DNA of 64,000 nt, taken from the NCBI RefSeq assembly GCF_017357225.1, contig NZ_CP071604.1:3289001-3353000 (forward strand). Reading direction: 5' to 3'. The notes below the pieces were generated by a model. It searched no databases and was not told the DNA's origin. It saw nothing but the letters and a program-made list of their open reading frames with translations. Numbering within the stretch: position 1 is the stretch's first letter; the number at the start of each line of letters is the position of its first letter. Source of the DNA: Rhizobium binae (lineage in GTDB: Bacteria > Pseudomonadota > Alphaproteobacteria > Rhizobiales > Rhizobiaceae). This document shows, piece after piece, positions 17,322 through 25,910 of this stretch. Position numbers and translations under genes: made by a program.

Positions 17322-17349
17322 TGCACATAGTTTATGCAAATTGCATAAA
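17322..17349. promoter_or_regulatory. NtrC-like enhancer site and overlapping perfect palindrome
   Basis: TGCACATAGTTTATGCA (17322-17338) matches the NtrC consensus TGCAC-N7-GTGCA with one half-site change. Overlapping it, TTTATGCAA (17331-17339), a central A, and TTGCATAAA (17341-17349) form a perfect 19-bp palindrome. The pair lies about 250 bp upstream of the glnII sigma-54 promoter and about 60 bp upstream of the divergent small gene, so it could control both. Confidence 0.6.
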
Positions 17350-17589
17350 ATATACGCAGAACCGTCGGCATGGCTGATCATTATGCTGTCTATGCCGAAA
17401 GCGTCCGCCTATTTGTTCAACACTTCATCACCTCGGACTAACGCTGAAATTTTCATCGGGTTCCGAACCGGAAAATATGCTTTCTCAGGAAGATACGGTC
17501 TTCGCGCACCCGATCAGACCGGTTTCCCCACCAGGAAAAACGCGTGCCAGCCGGCTGATTCTCGATTTTTCTTTCGCCGCCAATCAAAC

Positions 17590-17605
17590 TGGCACGCCAC
17601 ATGCT
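17590..17605 (+). promoter_or_regulatory. Sigma-54 promoter of glnII
   Basis: TGGCACGCCACATGCT matches the -24/-12 consensus TGGCACG-N4-TTGC with a single change and exact GG-GC spacing. Predicted transcription begins about 12 nt further, leaving a leader of about 80 nt before the ATG at 17696. Sigma-54/NtrC control of glnII is established in rhizobia. Confidence 0.85.
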
Positions 17606-17695
17606 TCAAGAGGTTCATCCCCTGGCGGTCGGATGCGCTCACGCGCCGAGATCGCCTCCGGATTTGCGCACCTACGTAGCATTGAGAGAGTCACG

Positions 17696-18736
17696 ATGAC
17701 AAAATATAAGCTCGAGTATATTTGGCTCGATGGGTACACTCCGGTACCGAACCTGCGTGGCAAGACGCAGATCAAGGAATTCGACGCGTTCCCGACGCTG
17801 GAACAGCTTCCGCTCTGGGGCTTCGACGGTTCGTCGACCATGCAGGCCGAAGGCCGCAGCTCCGATTGCGTGCTGAAGCCCGTCGCCATTTATCCCGACC
17901 CGGCCCGCACCAACGGCGTTCTGGTCATGTGCGAAGTCATGATGCCCGATGGCGTCACGCCGCACCCGAGCAACGCCCGCGCGACCATCCTCGACGATGA
18001 AGATGCGTGGTTCGGCTTCGAGCAGGAATATTTCTTCTACCAGAACGGCCGTCCGCTCGGCTTCCCCGAGCAGGGCTACCCGGCTCCGCAGGGCCCCTAC
18101 TACACCGGTGTCGGCTATTCGAACGTCGGCGACGTCGCCCGCGAAATCGTCGAAGAGCATCTCGACCTTTGCCTGGCTGCCGGCATCAACCACGAAGGCA
18201 TCAACGCCGAAGTGGCGAAGGGCCAGTGGGAATTCCAGATTTTCGGCAAAGGCTCCAAGAAGGCCGCCGACCAGATCTGGATGGCACGCTACCTCCTGCA
18301 GCGCCTGACCGAAAAATACGGCATCGATATCGAGTATCACTGCAAGCCGCTCGGCGACACCGACTGGAACGGCTCGGGCATGCATTGCAACTTCTCGACA
18401 AAGTACATGCGCGAAGTCGGCGGCAAGGCCTATTTCGAGGCGCTGATGGCCCAGTTCGAAAAGAACCTGATGGACCACATCAACGTCTACGGCCCAGACA
18501 ATGACAAGCGCCTGACCGGCAAGCACGAGACGGCTCCGTGGAACAAGTTCAGCTACGGCGTTGCTGACCGTGGCGCCTCGATCCGCGTACCGCACTCCTT
18601 CATCAAGAACGATTACAAGGGCTATCTGGAAGATCGCCGCCCGAACTCGCAGGGCTGCCCCTACCAGATCGCTTCGCAGGTTCTGAAGACGATTTCGGAA
18701 GTCCCGCTCACCGGCTCTGCTTCCGCTGCCGCCTAA
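17696..18736 (+). CDS. glnII: Glutamine synthetase type II (eukaryotic-like GSII)
   Basis: 346 residues; forms glutamine from glutamate, ammonia and ATP in the cytoplasm. It opens TKYKLEYIWLDGYTPVPNLR, characteristic of GSII. The beta-grasp motif WGFDGSST, the metal-binding FGFEQEYFFY and the catalytic HCKPLGDTDWNGSGMHCNFS are all present. Length equals plant-like GSII and is much shorter than GlnA, and no adenylylation loop is present. ATG 17696 is chosen since conservation begins there, although an in-frame extension runs back to 17477 through the promoter. Expression should depend on nitrogen limitation through NtrC. Confidence 0.96.
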   Translation: MTKYKLEYIWLDGYTPVPNLRGKTQIKEFDAFPTLEQLPLWGFDGSSTMQAEGRSSDCVLKPVAIYPDPARTNGVLVMCEVMMPDGVTPHPSNARATILDDEDAWFGFEQEYFFYQNGRPLGFPEQGYPAPQGPYYTGVGYSNVGDVAREIVEEHLDLCLAAGINHEGINAEVAKGQWEFQIFGKGSKKAADQIWMARYLLQRLTEKYGIDIEYHCKPLGDTDWNGSGMHCNFSTKYMREVGGKAYFEALMAQFEKNLMDHINVYGPDNDKRLTGKHETAPWNKFSYGVADRGASIRVPHSFIKNDYKGYLEDRRPNSQGCPYQIASQVLKTISEVPLTGSASAAA

Positions 18737-18747
18737 ACCTCCCAAGC

Positions 18748-18770
18748 GGCGCCGGTCCATGACCGGCGCC
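18748..18770 (+). terminator. Intrinsic terminator of glnII
   Basis: GGCGCCGGTC (18748-18757) pairs perfectly with GACCGGCGCC (18761-18770) around CAT, followed by ATCTTCCTTCC. Confidence 0.8.
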
Positions 18771-18861
18771 ATCTTCCTTCCATATGAAAACGACCGTCAT
18801 CAGCCGCTGACATATTCGCGGCGATCGAGCCGCCGAACGCCCTGAAAATGCTCGCATTCGG

Positions 18862-18879
18862 CTGTAATATTTCCATCAT
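18862..18879 (+). promoter_or_regulatory. Pho-box-like site upstream of the glycosyltransferase
   Basis: CTGTAAT-ATTT-CCATCAT fits the tandem PhoB layout CTGTCAT-N4-CTGTCAT, with 6/7 matches in the first repeat and 5/7 in the second, and exact spacing. It is 98 bp before the start codon of the glycosyltransferase. Confidence 0.45.
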
Positions 18880-18977
18880 GGTCATGCCTCAAAATAAGCA
18901 GGCGGGAATCGCCATTCCGGAACCCGCTTTTGGGTTAAGCGTTCGCATATCAGTGCAACGCGGATGGAAATCGCGAC

Positions 18978-20159
18978 ATGCTGCAACGTCCGGCAAACAC
19001 TTATAGCGGCGAGAGCTGGGCCAGTGCCGCGGCCGCCGGAAATCTGCCGGAACGGCTGGTGATCGTCACCGACGCCTGGCATCCCCAGGTCAACGGCGTC
19101 GTGCGTTCGATCGAGAACACCAATCGCGAATTGGCGAAGATGGGCGTTGAGGTTTCGATGGTGACGCCGGAGCGCTTCAACAGCGTCCCCTGCCCGACCT
19201 ATCCGGAGATCCGCCTGTCGATCACCAGTTACCGTCGTGTCGCGCGCGAGATCGAAAAGCATAATCCCACCTATGTGCACATCGCCACCGAAGGTCCGCT
19301 GGGGCTGACCGCTCGCCGCTGGTGCCTGCGCAAGCGCATGCCCTTCTCCACCAGCTATCACACCCGCTTTCCCGAATATGTTTCCGCCCGCCTGCCGATT
19401 CCGCAAAGCTGGCTCTATGCCTTCGTACGCTGGTTCCACAATGGCGGCGCCGGCTGCATGGTCGCGACCCCCAGCCTTGCCCGCGATCTGTCGGCCCGCG
19501 GCATTAAGAACCTGATGCCCTGGACCCGCGGTATCGACGCGACGCAATTTCATCCCATGCCGCTCGAAGACAAGCCTTTCGGCCTGTCTCGCCCGATTTT
19601 CATGACGGTCGGCCGCGTGGCGCTGGAAAAGAACCTGCCGGCCTTTCTCAATCTCGACCTGCCCGGCTCGAAGGTTGTCGTTGGTGATGGCCCAGCGCGC
19701 GTGGAACTGGAGCAGCGCTATCCCGATGTGCACTTTACCGGCGTAAAATTCGGCGAGGATCTGGCAAAAATCTATGCCCAGGCCGACGTCTTCGTCTTCC
19801 CGTCGCTCACCGACACCTTTGGCAATACTATCCTGGAAGCGCTGGCATCGGGCGTACCTGTGGCGGCCTACCCGGTCACCGGCCCGCTGGATATCATCGG
19901 CGAGGATAGCGAGGTCGGGGCGCTCGATGCGGATCTGCGCGTCGCCTGCCTTGCCGCCCTCTCCGCCTCCCGCGAGAAAGCGCGCGCGCTGGCCATGCAA
20001 TATTCCTGGGAAGCGGCAACGCTGCAATTCATCAACAATATCCGCGCCGCCAACGGCGTCATCACGCCGAAATGGAAGAAGGCCTGGCAATTCGCCAAGT
20101 CGCTTCCGAGAAGCAGAAAGCCCGGCGAAACTGCCGGGCCTCTGCCGTCCGCAGACTGA
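18978..20159 (+). CDS. GT4 family glycosyltransferase, probable glycolipid synthase
   Basis: 393 residues with the GT-B double Rossmann fold. N-terminal acceptor domain: VIVTDAWHPQVNGVVRSIEN, typical of diacylglycerol or mannolipid GT4 enzymes. C-terminal donor domain: FMTVGRVALEKNLPAFL and the E-x7-E motif in FGNTILEALASGVPVAA. No signal peptide or membrane helix, so it is probably a peripheral inner-membrane enzyme. A Pho-box-like site upstream suggests induction by phosphate starvation, when rhizobia and Agrobacterium replace phospholipids with glycolipids made by a GT4 enzyme (Agt). The lipid acceptor and sugar are inferred. Converges with the esterase gene, leaving 6 bp. Confidence 0.8.
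   Translation: MLQRPANTYSGESWASAAAAGNLPERLVIVTDAWHPQVNGVVRSIENTNRELAKMGVEVSMVTPERFNSVPCPTYPEIRLSITSYRRVAREIEKHNPTYVHIATEGPLGLTARRWCLRKRMPFSTSYHTRFPEYVSARLPIPQSWLYAFVRWFHNGGAGCMVATPSLARDLSARGIKNLMPWTRGIDATQFHPMPLEDKPFGLSRPIFMTVGRVALEKNLPAFLNLDLPGSKVVVGDGPARVELEQRYPDVHFTGVKFGEDLAKIYAQADVFVFPSLTDTFGNTILEALASGVPVAAYPVTGPLDIIGEDSEVGALDADLRVACLAALSASREKARALAMQYSWEAATLQFINNIRAANGVITPKWKKAWQFAKSLPRSRKPGETAGPLPSAD
20120..20139 (+). terminator. Hairpin within the 3' end of the glycosyltransferase gene
   Basis: GCCCGGC (20120-20126) and GCCGGGC (20133-20139) form a 7-bp stem 20 nt before the stop. With only 6 bp between the convergent genes, this may serve as terminator; no T-tract. Confidence 0.3.
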
Positions 20160-20165
20160 TCGCCC

Positions 20166-21179
20166 TTACTTATGCAAAGCGTTGCGAAGCGTGTCGTTCG
20201 CGACCTTGATCGCGCTGCGGACCGCCGGCGTTTCGGTAATCGCATTCAGCAGCACGAAGTCGTGGATCGTACCGTTGTAGCGGATCGAGGTGACCTTGAC
20301 GCCGGCCTGGCTGAGCTTGCGGCCATAGGCCTCGCCTTCGTCGCGAAGGACGTCATTTTCATCGGTGATGATCAGAGCCGGCGGCAGACCGTTCAACTGT
20401 TCGAGCGATGCCTGCAGCGGCGAAGCGGTCGGTTCCTTGCGCTTGGCCTCATCTGGCAGATAGGCGTTCCAGAACCACTTCATCGCTTCCTTCGTCAGCC
20501 AGGGGCCATTGGCGAACTCATTGTAGGAACCATTGTCGAAATTGGCGTCGGTGACGGGGTAGAACAGCACCTGCTGGTCGATGGCGGGACCGCCGCGCTC
20601 CTTGGCAAGCAGGGTCACCACGGCCGCCATATTGCCGCCGACGCTGTCGCCTGCAACGGCGAGCCTGCTGGCGTCGAGGTTAAACTCTTTGGCATGCTCG
20701 GCGACATATTTGGTCGCGGCATAGGCCTGCTCGATGGCCACGGGATAACGGGCTTCCGGCGAGCGTTCGTAGTCCACGAAGACGACAGCGGCATCAGCGC
20801 CGTTGGCGATCTCGCGCACCAGCCGGTCATGCGTGTCAGCATCGCCGAGCACCCAGCCACCGCCGTGGAAATAGAGAATAACCGGCAGCGTACCCTTGGC
20901 ATGTTCCGGGCGGACGATGCGCAGCTTGATGCTGCCGGTCGGGCCTGATTTGACGACCTTGTCTTCTTCCTTGGCCGCCAGCTTCTTGACATCGCCCTTC
21001 TGCGCACCCGCCAGCACATTGCGGGCATCGGCAGGCGACAGCGTGTAGATCGGCTTGGCGCCGGCAAGACTATCGATGAACTTCTGTGTTGTCGGCTCGA
21101 GTACCGGATCGGCCAGGGCGCCGGCGGCGGAGGCTGCCAGAAGTGCGGCTGCGGAAATTGCGGTCTTGATGGTCGACAT
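20166..21179 (-). CDS. Exported alpha/beta-hydrolase, hormone-sensitive-lipase-type esterase
   Basis: 337 residues. Signal peptide MSTIKTAISAAALLAASAAGALA, then a propeptide-like segment to about residue 95. The HSL family oxyanion-hole motif HGGGW follows LPVILYF, the nucleophile is Ser in GDSVGGN, the acid is in DENDVLRDEGE, and the histidine is in GTIHDF. It would hydrolyse short-chain esters in the periplasm. It is divergent from an OhrR/MarR-type regulator with two identical operator-like repeats between them, so that regulator probably controls it. The natural substrate is unknown. Confidence 0.87.
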   Translation of the reverse strand: MSTIKTAISAAALLAASAAGALADPVLEPTTQKFIDSLAGAKPIYTLSPADARNVLAGAQKGDVKKLAAKEEDKVVKSGPTGSIKLRIVRPEHAKGTLPVILYFHGGGWVLGDADTHDRLVREIANGADAAVVFVDYERSPEARYPVAIEQAYAATKYVAEHAKEFNLDASRLAVAGDSVGGNMAAVVTLLAKERGGPAIDQQVLFYPVTDANFDNGSYNEFANGPWLTKEAMKWFWNAYLPDEAKRKEPTASPLQASLEQLNGLPPALIITDENDVLRDEGEAYGRKLSQAGVKVTSIRYNGTIHDFVLLNAITETPAVRSAIKVANDTLRNALHK

Positions 21180-21200
21180 TGTCTTGTCCTCTCGGTTTCA

Positions 21201-21217
21201 GTGTTCGTCTCGAACAC
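21201..21217. promoter_or_regulatory. Perfect inverted repeat in the esterase leader
   Basis: GTGTTCG (21201-21207) and CGAACAC (21211-21217) are perfect 7-bp arms with a 3-nt loop, about 22 nt before the esterase start on the minus strand, just upstream of its GAGAGG ribosome-binding site. Could be an operator or a leader hairpin. Confidence 0.4.
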
Positions 21218-21232
21218 GGTTTACATCGCGCA

Positions 21233-21303
21233 CGATTATTTATCGAGCAACTAAAATTGCGGCATGCCTGCCATGCACAAAACACGCTTGCGATTATTTA
21301 TCG
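21233..21303. promoter_or_regulatory. Twin operator-like repeats for the OhrR/MarR regulator
   Basis: CGATTATTTATCG occurs exactly twice, at 21233-21245 and 21291-21303, 58 bp apart in the divergent promoter region. Each copy is itself a dyad (CGAT-N5-ATCG), and flanking bases extend it toward GCACGATTATTTATCGTGC. MarR-family dimers bind such AT-rich dyads, often one per promoter in divergent arrangements. Confidence 0.6.
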
Positions 21304-21338
21304 TGCGATATAAATTCGGTCAGTTTTGGAGATGCCCC

Positions 21339-21776
21339 ATGCAGGATCAGTTGAAGCTCGACAATTTCATCTGCTTTGCCGTCTATACGGCAAGTCATGC
21401 TTTGAACCGCGTCTACAAGCCGCTTCTCGACGCGCTCCGCCTCACCTATCCACAATATCTGGCCATGGTCGCGTTATGGGAAAAAGACGGGCAGACTGTC
21501 GGCGGCCTCAGCGAAAAGCTGTTCCTGGAATCGAGCACGCTGACGCCACTGCTCAAGCGCTTGGAAAGCGCCGGCTATATCAGGCGCGAACGCAGCAACG
21601 AGGACGAACGCGTCGTCGTCATTCGGCTCAGCGAGGCGGGTAATCGCCTGAAGGAAAAAGCGATCGGCATTCCCGGCTGCATCGTGGAAGCGAGCGGCCG
21701 TGATGCGGCGGATCTTACTCGGCTCCAGGCTGAGGTCGTGGCGCTGCGTGAGGCGCTGAATAAGAGCATGGTTTAG
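21339..21776 (+). CDS. OhrR/MarR-family regulator
   Basis: 145 residues. It begins MQDQLKLDNFICFAVYTASH, where Cys12 sits at the position of the peroxide-sensing cysteine of OhrR, and continues with the winged helix (LTYPQYLAMVALWEKDGQTV; LSEKLFLESSTLTPLLKRLE; wing RSNEDERVVVIRLSEAG). ATG 21339 has GGAGA upstream. OhrR normally represses the peroxidase gene ohr; here the divergent neighbour is an exported esterase and no ohr is present. The sensor is therefore OhrR-like by sequence with a possibly different target. Confidence 0.85.
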   Translation: MQDQLKLDNFICFAVYTASHALNRVYKPLLDALRLTYPQYLAMVALWEKDGQTVGGLSEKLFLESSTLTPLLKRLESAGYIRRERSNEDERVVVIRLSEAGNRLKEKAIGIPGCIVEASGRDAADLTRLQAEVVALREALNKSMV

Positions 21777-21827
21777 GCTCAGGGCGATCGAGATCGGTGG
21801 TGCTTGGGCCCCCCCCAACCCAGCGCC

Positions 21828-21942
21828 TTAGAACAGGATGATTTTAGACCCGGTCGGCCTAAAATCTGAATCCTGTTCTAAATTAAAGAGTTAGAGCATG
21901 ATGTCGTCCGAAACCGCTCACACTTTTCGGCATCATGCTCTA
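21828..21942. repeat. Rhizobial intergenic mosaic palindromic repeats (two adjacent elements)
   Basis: First element 21828-21881: TTAGAACAGGAT at its left edge is mirrored by ATCCTGTTCTAA at its right, with inner arms ATTTTAG and CTAAAAT. Second element 21891-21942: TAGAGCATGATG mirrored by CATCATGCTCTA. Both look like the short palindromic mosaic elements dispersed between rhizobial genes. They lie between the convergent OhrR-type gene and der and may act as transcript ends. Confidence 0.7.
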
Positions 21943-21946
21943 GCCC

Positions 21947-23368
21947 CTACGTCCGCTTCTTCTTCGACTCGAACGGATTCTCAGCCGAACGGAAATGGAT
22001 CCGGATCGGCACGCTCGGCATGTCGAAATCGGCGCGCAGCCCGTTGATCAGATAGCGCGTATAGGATTCCGGCAGCGCGTCGGAACGCGTGCAGGAGATC
22101 ATGAAGGCCGGCGGGCGGGCCTTCACCTGGGTCATGTATTTCAGCTTGATCCGCCGGCCGGAGACGGCCGGTGGCGGATGCTGGATCTGCTGCGTTTCCA
22201 GCCAGCGGTTGAGCTTTGCCGTCGAGATGCGCTTGTTCCAGACCCGGTCGGTATCGATGATCGACTGCATCAGCTTGTCGAGCCCCCAGCCGGTCTGGCC
22301 GGAGATCGGCACGGCGCGGATGCCGCGCGCCTGCGGCAGCAGCCGGTCGGTCTTTTCACGCAGGTCGGCAAGCACCGCCTGCCGGTCCTCGATCATGTCC
22401 CATTTGTTGAAGGCGAGAACGGCGGCGCGCCCCTCGCGCAACACGAGATCGACGATCTGCAGGTCCTGCTTCTCGAAGGGGATCGTCGCATCGAAGACGA
22501 TGACCACGGTCTCGGCGAAACGGATGGCGCGCAGAGCATCGGCGACCGAAAGCTTCTCCAGCTTTTCGGTTACCCGAGCCTTGCGACGCATACCTGCGGT
22601 GTCGAACATCTTGATGGTGCGGCCGCGCCAATCCCATTCGACCGATATGGAGTCGCGGGTAATGCCGGCCTCCGGCCCGGTCAGCAGCCGGTCCTCACCG
22701 AGGAAACGGTTGATCAGCGTCGACTTGCCCGCATTCGGCCGGCCGACGATCGCCACCCTGAGCGGCTTGGTGTCGTCGTAGATCGGCTCTTCGTCCTCGC
22801 CGTCGGCCTCGTTTTCGCTCGGCGGAATGTCGACATCGGTAACCGCGACATCCTCCTTGGCATAGGCGCGGTCCTTGCCGATCGCCGCGACGATCGCGTC
22901 GCGCAGGTCGATCATGCCCTGCCCGTGTTCGGCCGAAATCGGCGTCGGCTCGCCAAGCCCCAGCGTATAAGCGTCGTAGAAGCCGCTGTCGGAGCCGCGC
23001 GCTTCGGATTTATTGGCAACGAGCACCACCGGCTTGCCGCGCCGGCGCAGCATTTCGGCAAGAGCGGTATCAACAGGCGTCAGCCCGTTCTTGGCATCGA
23101 CGACGAAAAGTGAAAGATCGGCCTCATCGATCGCCGCTTCCGTCTGGGCGCGCATCCGGCCCTGCAGACTTTCTTCGTCGGCCTCTTCCAGACCCGCCGT
23201 ATCGATAATCGTAAAGGTCAGGCCCATCAGCCGCGCATCGCCCGGCCGGCGGTCGCGGGTCACGCCGGGCGTATCGTCGACGAGCGCAAGCTTCTTGCCC
23301 ACCAAGCGGTTGAAAAGCGTCGACTTGCCGACATTCGGACGACCGACGATGGCGACCGTGAAACTCAT
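21947..23368 (-). CDS. der: Ribosome-assembly GTPase Der (EngA)
   Basis: 473 residues with two consecutive Era-like GTPase domains and a C-terminal KH-like domain, the unique Der layout. First domain: GRPNVGKST at residues 9-17, [16 protein letters not shown]. Second: [36 protein letters not shown]. The C-terminal part [19 protein letters not shown] binds RNA. Needed for 50S subunit maturation. Preceded by AAGGA at normal distance and located 16 bp downstream of the TPR protein gene, with which it likely forms an operon. Confidence 0.96.
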   Translation of the reverse strand: MSFTVAIVGRPNVGKSTLFNRLVGKKLALVDDTPGVTRDRRPGDARLMGLTFTIIDTAGLEEADEESLQGRMRAQTEAAIDEADLSLFVVDAKNGLTPVDTALAEMLRRRGKPVVLVANKSEARGSDSGFYDAYTLGLGEPTPISAEHGQGMIDLRDAIVAAIGKDRAYAKEDVAVTDVDIPPSENEADGEDEEPIYDDTKPLRVAIVGRPNAGKSTLINRFLGEDRLLTGPEAGITRDSISVEWDWRGRTIKMFDTAGMRRKARVTEKLEKLSVADALRAIRFAETVVIVFDATIPFEKQDLQIVDLVLREGRAAVLAFNKWDMIEDRQAVLADLREKTDRLLPQARGIRAVPISGQTGWGLDKLMQSIIDTDRVWNKRISTAKLNRWLETQQIQHPPPAVSGRRIKLKYMTQVKARPPAFMISCTRSDALPESYTRYLINGLRADFDMPSVPIRIHFRSAENPFESKKKRT

Positions 23369-23384
23369 ACTTTTTCCTTAAAAC

Positions 23385-24068
23385 TCAGCCCTGCGCGGCG
23401 GGCGCGTTACCGGATGCGGTAATGAGATCAAGCATCATCTGGGCGCGATTGGCAACAGGACGCGGGCTTTCGGCGTCATCGATAATTGACTGGAACCATT
23501 GCCGCGCCTGGGCCATGTTGCCTGCCTTGTAGGCGGCCAGACCGAGTGCCTCGCGCGCCGAATGGCGGAAAGCGTTGCCCGGCACGGCCATTTCCTCGAT
23601 CGCGGCCGAAACCTGCTCATAGGAGCCGTTCTCGATCAGCAGCCAGCCGGCACGCATTTTGGCGGCGTCGCGCAGGGCAACGGGAACGCCGTTGTCTTTG
23701 CCGATCTCGTTGAAATCGGCGATCGCGGCGTTGGCATCGCCCTTCTGGGCCCGGACGGTCGCGGCCCGCATGCGCGCCAGCACCGGATAGGCGCCATGGC
23801 CTTCCTTCTCCAGCTTGTCGAGCGCGGCCAGCGCCTCATCGTTCTTGTTCTCGTCGGCAAGCTTCATCGCCGCCAGAAACTGGTCGCCGGCGCTGGAGGA
23901 GCGGGTATCATCCCAATATTCGTAGAGAACCTTGCCGGCGGTGCCGAGAACGATCAGAATGGCGACGACAATGATATAGCGGCCGAACCGGCGCCAGACG
24001 CCCTTCATCTGGTCTGACCGCAATTCCTCATTGACTTCACGGATGAAGCTGTCGTCGTTGAATGCCAT
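23385..24068 (-). CDS. TPR-like membrane-anchored protein (YfgM-like)
   Basis: 227 residues. A cytoplasmic N-terminal helix (NDDSFIREVNEELRSDQMKG), one transmembrane segment at about 29-50 (YIIVVAILIVLGTAG), then tetratricopeptide-like helices (AGDQFLAAMKLADENKNDEA onward) facing the periplasm. The order with der matches the yfgM-bamB-der neighbourhood of proteobacteria, minus bamB. YfgM of E. coli associates with SecYEG and periplasmic chaperones; the same role here is inferred. Confidence 0.82.
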   Translation of the reverse strand: MAFNDDSFIREVNEELRSDQMKGVWRRFGRYIIVVAILIVLGTAGKVLYEYWDDTRSSSAGDQFLAAMKLADENKNDEALAALDKLEKEGHGAYPVLARMRAATVRAQKGDANAAIADFNEIGKDNGVPVALRDAAKMRAGWLLIENGSYEQVSAAIEEMAVPGNAFRHSAREALGLAAYKAGNMAQARQWFQSIIDDAESPRPVANRAQMMLDLITASGNAPAAQG

Positions 24069-24173
24069 TCTCGTCTCCGGCCGCGGAAATACCTATACGC
24101 ATGTGCATGACACGCACATTTCCGGCCTTCTACCCCATTTTGCCGCCGTTGTAAGGGGGATGTGAAAGATTCG

Positions 24174-24758
24174 TCACATGGCGAGCGGCGAAACGCCGAT
24201 CAGCCATACGTGCAGCTTCCAGATGATCAGCGCCCAGAGGACGATGCCGATAACGGCGGCATAGACGTCGTACTTGGTCGAGACGAAGGGCCGGAGCGTG
24301 ATTTCCCCCGCCCGCTCGCGGCGCTTGAGCGAAATCCGCACGATCACGCCCCAGGCAAGGAACGCCGCAAACAGCAGCACCGACGACGTCTCGCCATTGG
24401 CAAGAAGATGCGCCAGCGCCCAGATCTTCACCGACAGCACCATCGGATGTTTGGTCTTCGTCGCAATATGCCCCGCCGGCAGCAGCGAGGCGACGAGACA
24501 GATGATCGCGATCAGCATCAGCGTGATCGTGATATGCGCCATCCAGACCGGCGGATTGTACAGCATGCCGGTCACCTGCCGGGCCTGGCCGAAACCGTAG
24601 ATCAGAAGGATCAGCGTGGCGATGCTCGCAATCGAATAACCGGCCCGCCAGCCATTCTCGCCGAGGCGCGCGATCATCGAGCGGCGCAGATCCGGAGCCA
24701 CCACCCGCACCAGATGCACCCCGAGAAAAAGTATGATGCCGACGATAAGCAGTGCCAT
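24174..24758 (-). CDS. NnrU family membrane protein
   Basis: 194 residues, about six hydrophobic helices. It starts MALLIVGIILFLGVHLVRVV and has the family hallmarks PPVWMAHITITLML and GHIATKTKHPM...LANGETSSVLLF. NnrU was named from nitric-oxide-reductase gene clusters, but homologues occur widely without denitrification genes, as here. Start chosen at ATG 24758 with AAGGG upstream; an ATG 27 nt further up (24785) is possible. Confidence 0.82.
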   Translation of the reverse strand: MALLIVGIILFLGVHLVRVVAPDLRRSMIARLGENGWRAGYSIASIATLILLIYGFGQARQVTGMLYNPPVWMAHITITLMLIAIICLVASLLPAGHIATKTKHPMVLSVKIWALAHLLANGETSSVLLFAAFLAWGVIVRISLKRRERAGEITLRPFVSTKYDVYAAVIGIVLWALIIWKLHVWLIGVSPLAM

Positions 24759-24879
24759 TGCGGTCCCTTCCGTGCAGTTTGACATGACTTAGCGGTTTGC
24801 GGGAAAAAACGCCAGTTGTGACCGCAGCTTCGCCGCAATTCTGTCGGAGGGAAACCACGAACAAATTGTCGCGGTGCCC

Positions 24880-25869
24880 ATGTCTCGTCCTCTCCTCGCC
24901 ACCTGCCTGGTTGCCTCCCTCGTTCCTCCCGCGGCGGCAGAGGCGGCCGACCCGCCGAAGCAACTCGTCATCATCTCCTTTGACGGCGCCCACGACAACG
25001 CGCTCTGGCTGAAGAGCCGCGAGATGGCGGCGAAGAACGGCGCCCATTTTACCTATTTCCTTTCCTGCACCTTTCTGATGAACGAGGCGGCGAAGAAGGC
25101 CTATCAGGCGCCGCACCAGAAACCCGGAAAATCCAATGTCGGCTTTGCCCGGAGCGACGACGAGATCCGCGAGCGCCTCGGCAATATCTGGCACGCCCAT
25201 CTCGAAGGTCACGACATAGCAAGCCATGCCTGCGGCCATTTCGACGGCCGCCTCTGGAGCGAGGCCGACTGGTTCGCCGAATACGCGACCTTCCATGCGA
25301 CGTTGAAAAACGCCTGGAAGAGCGTCGGCCTCGACGAGCCGGCCGACTGGCAGGACCTTGTCGATCATGGCATCAAGGGTTTTCGCGCCCCCTACCTCTC
25401 GGCAACGGCAGGCGCCGATATGATCGCCGCCGAAAAGAAGGCCGGCTTCACCTACGATGCAAGCCTCGTCACCAAAGGCCCGGCCATGCCGGTCGAAGAG
25501 GACGGTATCCTCCGCTTCGGCCTGCCGCTGATCCCCGAAGGCCCGAGCGAAAAGCCGATCATAGGCATGGACTACAATCTCTTCGTCCGCCACTCCAAGG
25601 GCGAGGAAGACAGGGCGGATTCGAAGGAATTCGAGGATCGCTCCTATGCCGCCTTCTCCCAGGCCTTCGACCGCCAGTACAACGGCAACCGCATCCCGCT
25701 CCAGCTCGGCTTCCATTTCGTGGAGATGAACGGCGGCGCCTACTGGCGGGCGCTGGACCGCCTGGTCAGCGACGTCTGCCACCGCGCGGACGTGGCCTGC
25801 GTCAGCTATTCCGAAGCGATCCCGATGATCCAGGCGCGGGGCAAGCTGCAGCAGGCGTCGGGGCTCTGA
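24880..25869 (+). CDS. Exported polysaccharide deacetylase-like protein (NodB fold)
   Basis: About 329 residues. Signal peptide MSRPLLATCLVASLVPPAAA, then the NodB-like strand LVIISFDGAHD with the metal/catalytic Asp, the SHACGHF motif with metal-binding histidines, and GFRAPYLSAT. This covers motifs 1-3 of carbohydrate esterase family 4. It probably deacetylates an extracytoplasmic amino-sugar polymer or has lost that activity; the substrate is unknown. ATG 24880 keeps an ideal signal peptide; a GTG 6 nt upstream is equally possible, and the only strong GGAGGG lies about 29 nt before the ATG. Confidence 0.78.
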   Translation: MSRPLLATCLVASLVPPAAAEAADPPKQLVIISFDGAHDNALWLKSREMAAKNGAHFTYFLSCTFLMNEAAKKAYQAPHQKPGKSNVGFARSDDEIRERLGNIWHAHLEGHDIASHACGHFDGRLWSEADWFAEYATFHATLKNAWKSVGLDEPADWQDLVDHGIKGFRAPYLSATAGADMIAAEKKAGFTYDASLVTKGPAMPVEEDGILRFGLPLIPEGPSEKPIIGMDYNLFVRHSKGEEDRADSKEFEDRSYAAFSQAFDRQYNGNRIPLQLGFHFVEMNGGAYWRALDRLVSDVCHRADVACVSYSEAIPMIQARGKLQQASGL

Positions 25870-25910
25870 CAAGGTATTTGAATGAGGTAAGGTGTGGTGA
25901 GGTGCCGTGC

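Noticed and set aside
17477..17695. N-terminal extension of glnII
   Set aside because: It covers the sigma-54 promoter and leader; GSII begins at TKYKLEYIWLDGY.
21233..21303. Start of a CRISPR array
   Set aside because: Only two 13-bp copies, each a dyad, in a divergent promoter next to a MarR-type gene; operators explain them better.
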